Assembly: GCF_009728735.1 (NCBI RefSeq)
Contig: NZ_CP024636.1
Location: 983,749 to 1,047,748 of the forward strand
Source of the DNA: Pantoea phytobeneficialis
GTDB taxonomy: Bacteria; Pseudomonadota; Gammaproteobacteria; Enterobacterales; Enterobacteriaceae
Direction of reading: 5' to 3'
DNA length: 64,000 bases
The notes beneath the pieces were generated by a model. The model had not been told where the DNA came from. It made no database searches and was given only the letters and a program-made list of their open reading frames with translations. Shown one piece after another: positions 16,969-29,241 of the stretch. The translations under genes were made by a program, and so were the position numbers. Position 1 is the stretch's first letter. Every line of letters begins with the position of its first letter.

Positions 16969-19542
16969 ATGAATTCTGAGTCTCACTGGTTTGCCAGGGC
17001 CAACAGGGAAGCACTTACGGTACGCGTGACACGGCGTAGCCTGCGTACGCTCACCGCATTGCTGTTTGGTGTGCTGGTGCTCTCAATGGTGATGGTGATG
17101 GCGATTGCCCATCATCAAAATAATGTTTCCATCGAACATGACGAGATGCTGCTACGTCAGGCGTGGCATGCCCGTCAGCAGGAGATGTTGATCGATGTGC
17201 GCGATTACGCCTTCTGGGGGGAGGGCTATAAAAACCTGCATCTTCAGCTCAACAAGGTCTGGGCGTTTGATGAAGAGAACCTTGGCGCGAACCTGTACAA
17301 GGAGTACCACTACGAAGGGGTGTTTGTGGTTGATGGCGCGGGTCAGACGCGTTACGCGATCATCAATGGTGAGATGGTAGACACTCCGCTGGAAAGCTGG
17401 CTGGGCGCACAAACCGCCACGCTGTTGACGGTAACGCGCAAATTAGGGCACGAAGCAATTGCCCGTAACGTGCAGATATTTGGCCAGCCCGCGTTGGTCG
17501 TCTCTGCTCCGATTACTCCAGGTAAAGTCCCCAATTTACCCACTCTCCCCGGCCCGCCATCGGTGCTGGTATTTGTGAATATTTTTACCCCGGCGAAACT
17601 TCAGGCGATGGGCAAAGCGATGGATGTCATCAATCCACATGCCCCCACCAGCAGTGATGATGCGCAGGATGAGCCCCGGTTGGTGGAGACGACTGTGGGG
17701 GGGGAACCGGTGGTGATTCGCTGGCAGGCCAAGTCCCCAGGCATGGGGTTGATTTGGTTACTGCTGCCGCTGTTGGTGTTGATGGCGCTGACCATTGCGC
17801 TGGTGACCCGTCGGGTGGTGCGTCATGCGTTATATAACGCGGTCCTGTCCGATCGCCGTTTTGAAATGCTCACCATCAGCCAGCGCGAACTGGCCGACAG
17901 TGAGGAGCGTTTTCGCGATCTGGCTGAAGCGGCATCCGACTGGATCTGGGAAACGGATGACCAGGGGCGTTTATGCTACCTTTCCGCGCGGTTTACCGAG
18001 GTCACCGGGCATGAGGTGAAACGCTGGCTTGGCCGTCATCTTGATCATCTGCTCAGTCATCCCAGCCATTCACTGGTGACCTGGTTGATGCGCCAGGGGG
18101 AAGATGTCCCTCGCGTGCCGTTGCGTTGTCAGTTTATGTCGGCAACCGGTGAACGGCGCATTGGGCAACTGATGGCAAAAACCATTCGTCGCAACGGCTT
18201 GCGGTCCGGCTTCCGTGGCACCGTGTCGGATATCACCTATGAAGTGGACGCACAGGCGCGTATTCAGTTTCTGTCACGTCACGACATGCTGACTGGTCTG
18301 GCAAATCGCATGCAGTTGCAGGAGTTTCTTACCTCACATCTCAACCAGGCGACGGATGATGACCCGTTGATTGTTATCAGTCTCGATCTTGATCAGTTCA
18401 AGCCCATCAACGACACCTGGGGACATACGGTAGGGGATGCGGTCCTGAACCAGATTTCCCAACGGTTGCAAAGTCTGATGGGCGCGCATGAACTGGCGGC
18501 GCGCCTGGGAGGCGACGAGTTTATTTTGGTGATGCGTGAGGCATCTCGCGCCGGGGTTGAGTATCGTTGCCGTGCGCTGCAACGTGCGATCCACCAGCCG
18601 GTGCTGAGTGGTTCACACCAGCTCAGCCTGACGGCCAGCATGGGGATCGTCTGTGCGCCGCAGGATGCCAGCCATCCAGAGGCGTTGCTACGCCTGGCGG
18701 ATATTGCGCTGGGGCAGGCACGCGCTGCCGGGCGTAATCAATGGGTGTGGTACTCCAATGAGATGGCGAGTCATTTGCAATCGAAGCGTGAAATGGTACA
18801 GGCGATTGAAGTCGCGCTCGGCAGTGAGGCCTTCAGCCTGCATTATCAACCACGTTATCAGTTGCAAAATGGTCAGTTGGCCGGTGCTGAAGCCTTGATT
18901 CGCTGGCAGGTGGCTGAGGACAAATGGATCTCCCCTGACCGTTTTATTCCCCTCGCCGAAGAGAATGGTTTGATCAATGCCATCAGTGATTGGGTGCTGA
19001 TGCGCGCCTGTACTGATGCACGCGACTGGGGGGATCAACGGTACGTTTCCGTTAATATCTCGCCGGTGGAGTTTCGTGGCAGCGATTTGGTGCAGCGCGT
19101 CGCTCGTGCGCTGGAGGCCAGCGGTTTACCGGCGACCCGGCTGGAGCTGGAAATCACCGAAAACATCACTTTTGAGCACCCGGATCGCGCCCTGGAAATC
19201 ATGCAGGGACTGCGCGCTCTGGGGGTACGGTTAACGGTGGATGATTTTGGTACCGGCTATGCGGCGCTGGGTTATTTGAAAACGTTCCCGTTTAACGGCC
19301 TGAAGATTGATCGCTCGTGGATGAAGGAGTTTCCTGAGTCGCCACAGGCGCAATCGGTGGTCGCGGGGATTGTCGGGTTGGCGCGCGCGTTTGCGCTGAC
19401 CATCACAGCCGAAGGGATTGAAACCGAAGCGCAACTGAACGAATTGAAAGTGTTGTCTTGCGAAGAAGGGCAGGGCTACTTTCTTGGGCGACCGATGCCG
19501 CTGGCGGCGTTCAGAGCGCTACTGAATCAACAAGATGTTTAA
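16969..19542 (+). CDS. Membrane GGDEF-EAL cyclic-di-GMP protein with PAS domain
   Basis: 857 residues from the ATG at 16969. Order: membrane segment 28-47, a periplasmic CHASE4-like sensor (about 50-255), membrane segment 262-279, PAS domain (about 313-427), GGDEF domain (about 430-590) with intact LGGDEF and LDLDQFKPINDTWGH, then an EAL domain (about 605-850) with EALIRW, NISPVEF, LEITEN, DDFGTGYA, KIDRSWM and AEGIE. All residues normally needed for both diguanylate cyclase and phosphodiesterase activity appear present, so the balance of activities cannot be decided from sequence. It probably senses a periplasmic signal to control motility versus biofilm. The in-frame extension upstream to 16738 overlaps the protease gene and is rejected. 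Confidence 0.92.
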   Translation: MNSESHWFARANREALTVRVTRRSLRTLTALLFGVLVLSMVMVMAIAHHQNNVSIEHDEMLLRQAWHARQQEMLIDVRDYAFWGEGYKNLHLQLNKVWAFDEENLGANLYKEYHYEGVFVVDGAGQTRYAIINGEMVDTPLESWLGAQTATLLTVTRKLGHEAIARNVQIFGQPALVVSAPITPGKVPNLPTLPGPPSVLVFVNIFTPAKLQAMGKAMDVINPHAPTSSDDAQDEPRLVETTVGGEPVVIRWQAKSPGMGLIWLLLPLLVLMALTIALVTRRVVRHALYNAVLSDRRFEMLTISQRELADSEERFRDLAEAASDWIWETDDQGRLCYLSARFTEVTGHEVKRWLGRHLDHLLSHPSHSLVTWLMRQGEDVPRVPLRCQFMSATGERRIGQLMAKTIRRNGLRSGFRGTVSDITYEVDAQARIQFLSRHDMLTGLANRMQLQEFLTSHLNQATDDDPLIVISLDLDQFKPINDTWGHTVGDAVLNQISQRLQSLMGAHELAARLGGDEFILVMREASRAGVEYRCRALQRAIHQPVLSGSHQLSLTASMGIVCAPQDASHPEALLRLADIALGQARAAGRNQWVWYSNEMASHLQSKREMVQAIEVALGSEAFSLHYQPRYQLQNGQLAGAEALIRWQVAEDKWISPDRFIPLAEENGLINAISDWVLMRACTDARDWGDQRYVSVNISPVEFRGSDLVQRVARALEASGLPATRLELEITENITFEHPDRALEIMQGLRALGVRLTVDDFGTGYAALGYLKTFPFNGLKIDRSWMKEFPESPQAQSVVAGIVGLARAFALTITAEGIETEAQLNELKVLSCEEGQGYFLGRPMPLAAFRALLNQQDV

Positions 19543-19604
19543 CGCACTTTAATGGCCAAACAGGTCATCAAAATTGCAAAACCAATAAAAATTGCGAGTT
19601 CCAT
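19539..19604 (-). CDS. Possible 21-residue membrane peptide
   Basis: On the minus strand, ATG at 19602-19604 encodes MELAIFIGFAILMTCLAIKV followed by R and TAA. A GAGG ribosome site lies 8 bases upstream; an alternative ATG at 19610 adds MI. The product is almost entirely one hydrophobic span with a basic end, as in known enterobacterial mini membrane proteins. The 3' end overlaps the last codons of the convergent GGDEF-EAL gene by 4 bases. I do not recognise the family. Confidence 0.5.
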   Translation of the reverse strand: MELAIFIGFAILMTCLAIKVR

Positions 19605-19813
19605 AATCATCACCTCAGATAAATCTTAGGTAATTTTACTCAATGGTTGCTGAAATATTGGGCAGATTGTGTGATTAATCCGAAAAAGTGCGATCGCGAT
19701 CGCCTCGGGATGCGGTTTTTCTGCGATACGTCTGATGGTAATTTTTATGTTTCACAGGCACGCTTGGCTACTCTCGGGCAACCGGTTGTCTGATTATCCA
19801 GGAGGAGAAAAAC

Positions 19814-20113
19814 GTGAAACATTATGGAAAAGCGCTGCTGGTGATGGGGTTCCTGACCCTGACTGCCTGCCAGTCGGCGAGTAAACCTGACACCGCTGCG
19901 AGCACGGCCCAGGACGCGGAAAACGATATGTGTGGCGCATCGCAGTATCAGAATTACATCGGCCAGCCTTTATCGGCCTTGCAGAAGCAACGTTTTGACG
20001 TGCCAGTGCGCGCCATTCCGTGGAATTCTGCGGTGACGATGGACTTCAATCTGCGCCGCCTGAATTTTACCGCTGATCAAAGCGGCAAGATTGACAAGGT
20101 CTACTGCGGGTAA
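19814..20113 (+). CDS. I78-family peptidase-inhibitor-like lipoprotein
   Basis: 99 residues from a GTG with a GGAGGAG ribosome site. The signal peptide ends in lipobox LTAC, giving a lipid-modified Cys19. The mature domain has the I78 inhibitor pattern: CGASQYQNYIGQPL, a central VRAIPWNSAVTMDF and the C-terminal I-D-K-V-Y-C-G with the paired cysteine. Characterised members of this family inhibit serine proteases. Residues after Cys19 (Q-S) favour the outer membrane. A strong terminator follows. Confidence 0.85.
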   Translation: MKHYGKALLVMGFLTLTACQSASKPDTAASTAQDAENDMCGASQYQNYIGQPLSALQKQRFDVPVRAIPWNSAVTMDFNLRRLNFTADQSGKIDKVYCG

Positions 20114-20223
20114 CATCAAACCGACATCGCATTGTCATCGCGCTGTCACAGCGTCGGGCGAGGATAGCTGCGCATTACGGAGATTTCCTCGTCACTCTCG
20201 AATATGCAATGCTCGTCTTGTTT

Positions 20224-20247
20224 TCCCGCCTCTGGCGGGATTTTTTT
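20224..20247 (+). terminator. Terminator of the I78 lipoprotein gene
   Basis: TCCCGCC-TCT-GGCGGGA followed by seven T residues, about 110 bases after the stop. The gap is long for a simple 3' end. Confidence 0.9.
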
Positions 20248-20267
20248 ATGTCTGAATGCACGAAACC

Positions 20268-20280
20268 GTAGCGGCGCGAT
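20268..20280. repeat. Half copy of the palindromic repeat
   Basis: Only the left arm GTAGCGGCGCGAT is present, 6 bases beyond the 3' end of the ycgZ-like gene. Confidence 0.75.
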
Positions 20281-20286
20281 GGGGTT

Positions 20287-20538
20287 TTATTCATGCGGTC
20301 GCGCTTCCAGCAGTTGGGCCAGTAAGTTGCGATAACTTTGCAGGCGCTGCTCATCTCCCTCAAACTCCAGTTTCGCGATCACCCGCGCGATCACCGCCTT
20401 GCTGGTCGCGGGCTGACCCGCATCCATCAGTTCGCGCATAATGGCCGCCAGCAGATCGCCCTCATGCGGCGCATGCCAGGCTGGACTGTTAAAATAATCG
20501 GTAATCGCCCGACTGGCGCTGTTGGGATGCACTCTCAT
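20287..20538 (-). CDS. YcgZ-like small regulatory protein
   Basis: 83 residues from the ATG at 20538, which has a GGAGGT ribosome site. The pattern ITDYFNSPAWHAPHEGDLLA, then TSKAVIARVIAKLE and YRNLLAQLLE follows E. coli YcgZ, a member of the YmgB/AriR/YcgZ group of small connector proteins tied to Rcs signalling and biofilm. No ymgA or ymgB neighbour is present. The leader on the minus strand is unusually structured (hairpins at 20570-20657). Confidence 0.7.
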   Translation of the reverse strand: MRVHPNSASRAITDYFNSPAWHAPHEGDLLAAIMRELMDAGQPATSKAVIARVIAKLEFEGDEQRLQSYRNLLAQLLEARPHE

Positions 20539-20917
20539 GGCTGACCTCCGCAGAGACAACGATGCCCGCTGCCTGGGACAGGCAACCGCGGGGAGATTTC
20601 GGGTTAAGTCTGCATACTGCCCAGAACGGGCAGCGCCCCACCAGCGGCGGCTGGTGGTTTTTTAAACATAGTTGCGGCGTCAAAAATTGTCAGTAACCGT
20701 CAGAAATATTTTTTCACGATTTGAGCTATGGACGATTTAGCAATTTTTTTTCGGGTTTGTTTTTGCACATTAACCCGCTGTAAATCGCCCTCTGCGTAAT
20801 ATTTGCTGTGCACAGAGGTAAGCTGACTAGCGGAAAACTGCGTTTTTATCCCTATGCCATGTTTTGCCGTCCGGCCCTGTCAATGGATTGTTAAACTGAA
20901 CCCTCATTTCAATTTTG
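20539..20917. other. Intergenic region between the ycgZ-like gene and mdtG
   Basis: No protein gene seen. The left part has three consecutive hairpins: TGCCTG/CAGGCA (20570-20584), CTGCCC/GGGCAG (20617-20633) and the terminator-like CCACCAGC/GCTGGTGG (20638-20657). The right part is AT-rich with long T runs and must carry the mdtG promoter. Confidence 0.6.
20638..20663 (+). terminator. Plus-strand terminator without an upstream plus-strand gene
   Basis: CCACCAGC-GGCG-GCTGGTGG followed by six T residues is a textbook intrinsic terminator. The previous plus-strand gene already has its own terminator at 20224-20247, so this one should end a separate short transcript, possibly a small RNA opposite the ycgZ-like leader. 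Confidence 0.75.
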
Positions 20918-25250
<4,333 letters not shown>

Positions 25251-25255
25251 TCATT

Positions 25256-25299
25256 AATTGTAATGCGCTCACATTGCGTTAAATTGCGCCAACTGTAAA
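25256..25299 (-). promoter_or_regulatory. lacZ promoter with lac-type operator
   Basis: On the minus strand TTTACA (25294-25299), the same -35 as E. coli lac, is followed at about 18 bases by AATGTG and then the operator-like TGTGAGCGCATTACA. That core matches E. coli lac O1 (TGTGAGCGGATAACA) at 13 of 15 bases and sits where O1 would, just at the transcript start. It lies 15 bases before the lacZ ATG. No CRP site was evident. Confidence 0.7.
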
Positions 25300-25494
25300 G
25301 CGCTGCGACCTGCTGTTGGGCAGGAATTTTTATCGCTTTTATTACGCCTTTGTCGGTTTTCTCCTGGCGTAGTGCCAGTAAATTGTTAAGCATGGTGAGC
25401 AGAGATGAATAGCGCCGGGTTGCGGAGAATTCTGTATTGTCGGGCGCGCTGGCGACTCATACACTCAGCGCGATTTCTCCATCCTGAGGTAATT

Positions 25495-25653
25495 ATGGTC
25501 CGTATTGTTAAAATCGCAGCCGTTGTGGCATTGGTGACCGCGCTGAGCGGTTGTATTTTCCCGCCTCCGGGTGGCGGTGGTGGTTGGGGCGGCGGTGGCG
25601 GCGGTTGGGGTGGCCACGGTGGCGGTCCGGGTCGCGGATTTATGGGGCCATAA
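25495..25653 (+). CDS. Small glycine-rich lipoprotein
   Basis: 52 residues from the ATG at 25495, with a TGAGGT ribosome site. A signal peptide MVRIVKIAAVVALVTALSGC ends in lipobox LSGC. The mature part is almost only Gly, Pro, Trp and His (PPPGGGGGWGG, GGHGGGPGRG). Such short Gly-rich lipoproteins are frequent in Erwiniaceae; no function is known to me. An upstream in-frame start at 25405 is less likely. Confidence 0.75.
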   Translation: MVRIVKIAAVVALVTALSGCIFPPPGGGGGWGGGGGGWGGHGGGPGRGFMGP

Positions 25654-25691
25654 GCCATTAACCTCCCGGGTTAATTGCTGCTATAGCGCGC

Positions 25692-25732
25692 GAAACGTTT
25701 CACAAAAGCATTATTTATCAGAGAAACGTTTC
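25692..25732. promoter_or_regulatory. Two identical LacI/PurR-type operators upstream of iraP
   Basis: The perfect palindrome GAAACGTTTC occurs at 25692-25701 and again at 25723-25732, with centres 31 bases apart (about three helical turns). The core AAACGTTT is typical of PurR and other LacI-family operators. The flanks (GCGC.. and ..GCCGC) extend the symmetry, so the pair also forms a larger inverted repeat. They lie about 140-180 bases before iraP. Confidence 0.6.
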
Positions 25733-25873
25733 GCCGCTTAATAATAAAATCCTGCATCAAGTTTTCTTTCCCGCCTTTTTTAACTGAGTTAACAGGATCG
25801 CATAAAAATCCCTGTTGTTTTATTCTGCTCAATGCTAACGTCAGCATTTCCCTCAACTAATTGAGTTGGTCGC

Positions 25874-26128
25874 ATGAAAAATCTGATTGCGGAACTCCTG
25901 CTTAAGCTGGCTGAAAAAGAAGAAGAGTCTAAAGAATTAGTGGTCCAGGTTGAGGCGCTGGAAATTGTGGTTACGGCCTTGTTACGCAAACTTGAGCCGG
26001 AACAATTAAAAGGGATTACTTTGGGTATTGAAAACGCGATGGCACCGGCAACCGAGCCAGAAACGTCTCCCGATGCCCTGTTGCTACGTAATTACGTTGA
26101 AAAACTGCTTAACCATCCCCGCATATGA
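25874..26128 (+). CDS. iraP: Anti-adaptor protein IraP
   Basis: 84 residues. IraP binds the adaptor RssB and so protects sigma-S from ClpXP during phosphate starvation. The N-terminal half, MKNLIAELLLKLAEKEEESK then ELVVQVEALEIVVTALLRKL, is nearly that of E. coli IraP and forms a coiled coil. The C-terminal end LLRNYVEKLLNHPR also matches. As in E. coli it lies upstream of psiF, but phoA, normally between them, is missing. A terminator follows. Confidence 0.95.
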   Translation: MKNLIAELLLKLAEKEEESKELVVQVEALEIVVTALLRKLEPEQLKGITLGIENAMAPATEPETSPDALLLRNYVEKLLNHPRI

Positions 26129-26135
26129 TTTTCTC

Positions 26136-26163
26136 AACGCCTGTGATCGCCACAGGCGTTTTT
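26136..26163 (+). terminator. Terminator of iraP
   Basis: AACGCCTGTG-ATCGC-CACAGGCGTT followed by TTTC, right after the iraP stop. Confidence 0.85.
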
Positions 26164-26234
26164 CATTATATTTATTTCTGCTTTGCTTATCTCATGCCAG
26201 GCTTATCAGGCGATAACTCTATGGAGAAGATGCA

Positions 26235-26537
26235 ATGAAATCGTTTTTTATGGCAATGATGGCTGCGGGCTTATTGTTAGCGGGTACTGCGGGTGCCGCA
26301 GAGAAAACGGCGCAGCAGGAAAAAATGACCATGTGTAATCAACATGCGTCATCGCAAAACCTGAAAGGTGATGCGCGTAAAAGCTTTATGAGCGACTGTC
26401 TGAAAAAAGACAGCAAAATGGGCAGCATGACGCCGCAGCAAATGAAGATGAAAACCTGTAACACCGAAGCGGGTGATAAAAAACTCAGCGGCGATGCACG
26501 TAAAACCTTTATGAGTTCGTGCCTGAAAAAAAGTTAA
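26235..26537 (+). CDS. psiF: Phosphate-starvation-inducible protein PsiF
   Basis: 100 residues with a cleavable signal peptide (MKSFFMAMMAAGLLLAGTAGAA). The mature protein has two copies of the PsiF repeat, each of the form M-C-N...L-K-G-D-A-R-K-x-F-M-S-x-C-L-K-K, with two cysteines per copy. Periplasmic, of unknown function. In E. coli it is cotranscribed with phoA under PhoB. Here phoA is absent and I see no convincing Pho box immediately upstream. AGAAG lies before the ATG. A terminator follows. Confidence 0.93.
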   Translation: MKSFFMAMMAAGLLLAGTAGAAEKTAQQEKMTMCNQHASSQNLKGDARKSFMSDCLKKDSKMGSMTPQQMKMKTCNTEAGDKKLSGDARKTFMSSCLKKS

Positions 26538-26544
26538 TCTCCTG

Positions 26545-26571
26545 ATAGCGGTCTGAGGGCCGCTATTTTTT
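26545..26571 (+). terminator. Terminator of psiF
   Basis: ATAGCGG-TCTGAGGG-CCGCTAT followed by a run of T residues, 7 bases after the stop codon. Confidence 0.88.
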
Positions 26572-26713
26572 ATTTCCTGCTAAAAACCTCTGCTTAACAG
26601 ACTGTTACCCGTCTCTCTTTAATATCAGCCCGCCAAATTATCAGGTTTTGCCAAACTTACTGTTTGTAGGGATTTAGGGCATCGCACCTGACTACAGTTA
26701 AGGGAGGCCAAAC

Positions 26714-28240
26714 GTGAGCTATCAATCTGTCGTTGAGTTGAAAAAGCTTAAGCAACATAAACCGACCAAATTTACCGTCGGTGACAAAGATATTTTGCTG
26801 ATCCGTGAAGGTGATCGTGTCCATGCTTTGCAAGCCAAATGCCCCCATGCTGGCGCACCACTCGAACAAGGGGCGGTATGCGGAGATGAATTGGTGTGCC
26901 CCTGGCATAAGGCGGTGTTTGGCATTGAAGATGGCAGGATGCGTGAGCCGCTGGCTCTGGCGGATTTGAAAAACTATCCGGTACGTATCGAACAGGGGCA
27001 GGTCTGGGTCAACACCAAAGCCATGTCCTCAGCCACGCTGCCTGCGACTGAACGAGAAAAACCGGTTTGCGTAGTGCTGGGATCGGGGGCGGCAGGCAGC
27101 GCAGCATTGTGGACGCTGCGACACGAAGGCTTCACCGGGCATCTGGTTCTGATTGAGCGCGAAGCTGAGGCACCCTACGATCGTACCGCGTTAAGTAAGT
27201 TTGTCCCGGCGGGAAAAATGGCTATCGAAGAGGTGCCGCGTTTACTGAAAGACGATGTGCTGGGGCATGTTGAGCGTATTCAGGCCAACGTGGTGGAGCT
27301 GGACAGTGCGGCGCAACAGTTGACGTTCTCCAATGGTCAGACCTTACCCTTTGATCAGCTCCTGATTGCCAGCGGTGGTAGCGCGCAGCCACTGGACATT
27401 CCTGGACGGGATTTGCCTGGTGTTCACCTGTTGCACTCGCTCAGCCAGGCCGCGTCGCTGCTGGAGGATGTTGATGAAACCCATCAGATCGTGATTGTTG
27501 GCAATAGCTTCATTGGTATGGAGTTGGCGGGCGCGCTGCGAAACCGGGATGTTGATGTCACCGTATTGGCGCGTCACCCACTGCCGTTTGCTAAACAATT
27601 TGGTGATGAAATTGGCCAATATTTTCGCGAACTGCACACCGGAAATGGGGTGAAGATGGTGCAGGGGGAACCGCAGGCGCTGATCGGTACTGAACACGTT
27701 GAAGCCATCACGCTGAAAAATGGTAAGCAACTCACGGCAGGTCTGGTGCTGTTTGCAACCGGTATTCAGCCAGTTACCGGATTTATCCATGATCTGGCAA
27801 TGCAGGCAGATGGCAGCCTGACCACGGATAGTCAGCTACAGGTGGCGAAAAATATCTGGGCAGCGGGTGATATTGCCTGTTATCCCACGCCAAATGGGCC
27901 ACTGCGTATCGAGCACTATCGGGTGGCGCAGCAACAGGGTCGAATTGCTGCTCTGAACATGTTGGGGCAACGCCAGCTGTTTGACCGTGTGCCCTTTTTC
28001 TGGACCGCACACTACGGCACGCGCTACGAATATCTGGGACATGCCACAGAATGGGATGAATACCGTTTACTGGGATCATTACAGGACAAGCGTTTTATCG
28101 CCTTTTATGGGCAGCAGGGAAAGCTGGCGGCAGCTTGTTCAGCGGGCATGTATACCTTGACGGCAGCGCTGGTAGAACTGATGCAGCAGCCGATGACAAT
28201 GGCGCAGGGAATAGCGCTGTTTGAAGAACATCAAGGTTAA
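26714..28240 (+). CDS. FAD-dependent oxidoreductase with N-terminal Rieske domain
   Basis: 508 residues. The first 95 form a Rieske 2Fe-2S domain with Cys43-x-His45 (KCPHAGAPL) and Cys62-x2-His65 (VCPWHK). Then a two-nucleotide-fold flavoprotein: FAD-binding VVLGSGAAGSAALW near 115, NAD(P)H-binding IVIVGNSFIGMELAG in the middle, ATG motif LFATGIQP and the second FAD motif IWAAGDIACYP. The architecture is that of AIFM3/ferredoxin-reductase-like proteins that pass electrons from NADH through FAD to an iron-sulphur centre. The electron acceptor is unknown. It lies in the slot where E. coli has dgcC, between psiF and proC. Confidence 0.85.
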   Translation: MSYQSVVELKKLKQHKPTKFTVGDKDILLIREGDRVHALQAKCPHAGAPLEQGAVCGDELVCPWHKAVFGIEDGRMREPLALADLKNYPVRIEQGQVWVNTKAMSSATLPATEREKPVCVVLGSGAAGSAALWTLRHEGFTGHLVLIEREAEAPYDRTALSKFVPAGKMAIEEVPRLLKDDVLGHVERIQANVVELDSAAQQLTFSNGQTLPFDQLLIASGGSAQPLDIPGRDLPGVHLLHSLSQAASLLEDVDETHQIVIVGNSFIGMELAGALRNRDVDVTVLARHPLPFAKQFGDEIGQYFRELHTGNGVKMVQGEPQALIGTEHVEAITLKNGKQLTAGLVLFATGIQPVTGFIHDLAMQADGSLTTDSQLQVAKNIWAAGDIACYPTPNGPLRIEHYRVAQQQGRIAALNMLGQRQLFDRVPFFWTAHYGTRYEYLGHATEWDEYRLLGSLQDKRFIAFYGQQGKLAAACSAGMYTLTAALVELMQQPMTMAQGIALFEEHQG

Positions 28241-28251
28241 ATACGAATGTC

Positions 28252-28279
28252 GTAGCGGCGCGATAAATCGTGCCGCTAC
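28252..28279. repeat. Short form of the palindromic repeat
   Basis: GTAGCGGCGCGAT and ATCGTGCCGCTAC meet directly around AA, making a single 28-base palindrome. It separates two convergent genes. Confidence 0.9.
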
Positions 28280-28295
28280 GACAGAAGGGGCTAAA

Positions 28296-29108
28296 TTACT
28301 GCTTACTTAGCGCATCGGATTTCTTCATACATTGCTGCATCGCTTCGATCACCGCAGCACGGAAGCCTTTCTCCTCCAACACTTTCACCGCTTCAATGGT
28401 GGTGCCGCCGGGAGAACACACCATATCTTTCAGTTCACCGGGATGTTTGCCGGTCTCCAGCACCATCTGCGCCGACCCCTTAACTGCCTGCGCGGCAAAT
28501 TGATAGGCCTGGGCGCGGGGCATGCCGCCCAGTACCGCAGCATCGGCCATCGCCTCAATAAACATAAACACGTAGGCCGGGGCTGAACCGCTGACGCCGA
28601 CCACCGCGTGAATCAGATATTCGCTGACCACTGCGGCCTTACCGAAGCTTTCGAAAATCGCCACCACTTCATCCGTTTCATGCTGCTCAACCAGCACATT
28701 CGGTGTCACCGATGTCATCCCTTCATTTACCAGCGAGGGTGTGTTCGGCATCACGCGGATGATTTTACGATCGTGGCCCAGCACGGCAGCCAGCGAATCC
28801 AGCGTCACTCCGGCGGCAATCGACACCACCAGCGCCTCTTTTTTTAGCTGACTCGCCAGATCCTTCAGCACTTTGAGAATGACATTGGGTTTCACCGCGC
28901 CAAACAGGATATCGACTTCCGCTGCCAGGCTTTCGGCACTCTCTGCCGCCGTCACGCCATACTGCTGCGCCAGAGCCTGATTGGTTGCCGGTTTGCGATC
29001 ATAAACCAGGATATTGGCCGGGGCGATCTGCCCGCTGTTTACCAGACCGCTGATAATCGCTTTTGCCATATTACCGGCACCGATAAACCCGATTTTCTTC
29101 TCCAGCAT
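28296..29108 (-). CDS. proC: Pyrroline-5-carboxylate reductase ProC
   Basis: Last step of proline synthesis, reducing pyrroline-5-carboxylate with NAD(P)H. The ATG at 29108 has an AAGGAT ribosome site and gives 270 residues. Conserved features: Rossmann motif KIGFIGAGNMAKAI, VVSIAAGVTL, MPNTPSLVNEGMTSVTPN, the catalytic-domain VGVSGSAPAYVFMFIEAMADA and DMVCSPGGTTIEAV. The frame extends 8 codons upstream. Divergent from yaiI, as in E. coli. Confidence 0.96.
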   Translation of the reverse strand: MLEKKIGFIGAGNMAKAIISGLVNSGQIAPANILVYDRKPATNQALAQQYGVTAAESAESLAAEVDILFGAVKPNVILKVLKDLASQLKKEALVVSIAAGVTLDSLAAVLGHDRKIIRVMPNTPSLVNEGMTSVTPNVLVEQHETDEVVAIFESFGKAAVVSEYLIHAVVGVSGSAPAYVFMFIEAMADAAVLGGMPRAQAYQFAAQAVKGSAQMVLETGKHPGELKDMVCSPGGTTIEAVKVLEEKGFRAAVIEAMQQCMKKSDALSKQ

Positions 29109-29241
29109 TGCGTGATCCTTAAGATGGTTCAATTTTCTGTATCGGCTAGCTTACGTGGCTGGACGGCGCGATCAAATTAAATTTGCCATTCTGGCGCAGA
29201 ACGGCAAGATCACACCCATTCACTGTAAGAAAGGATCCATT

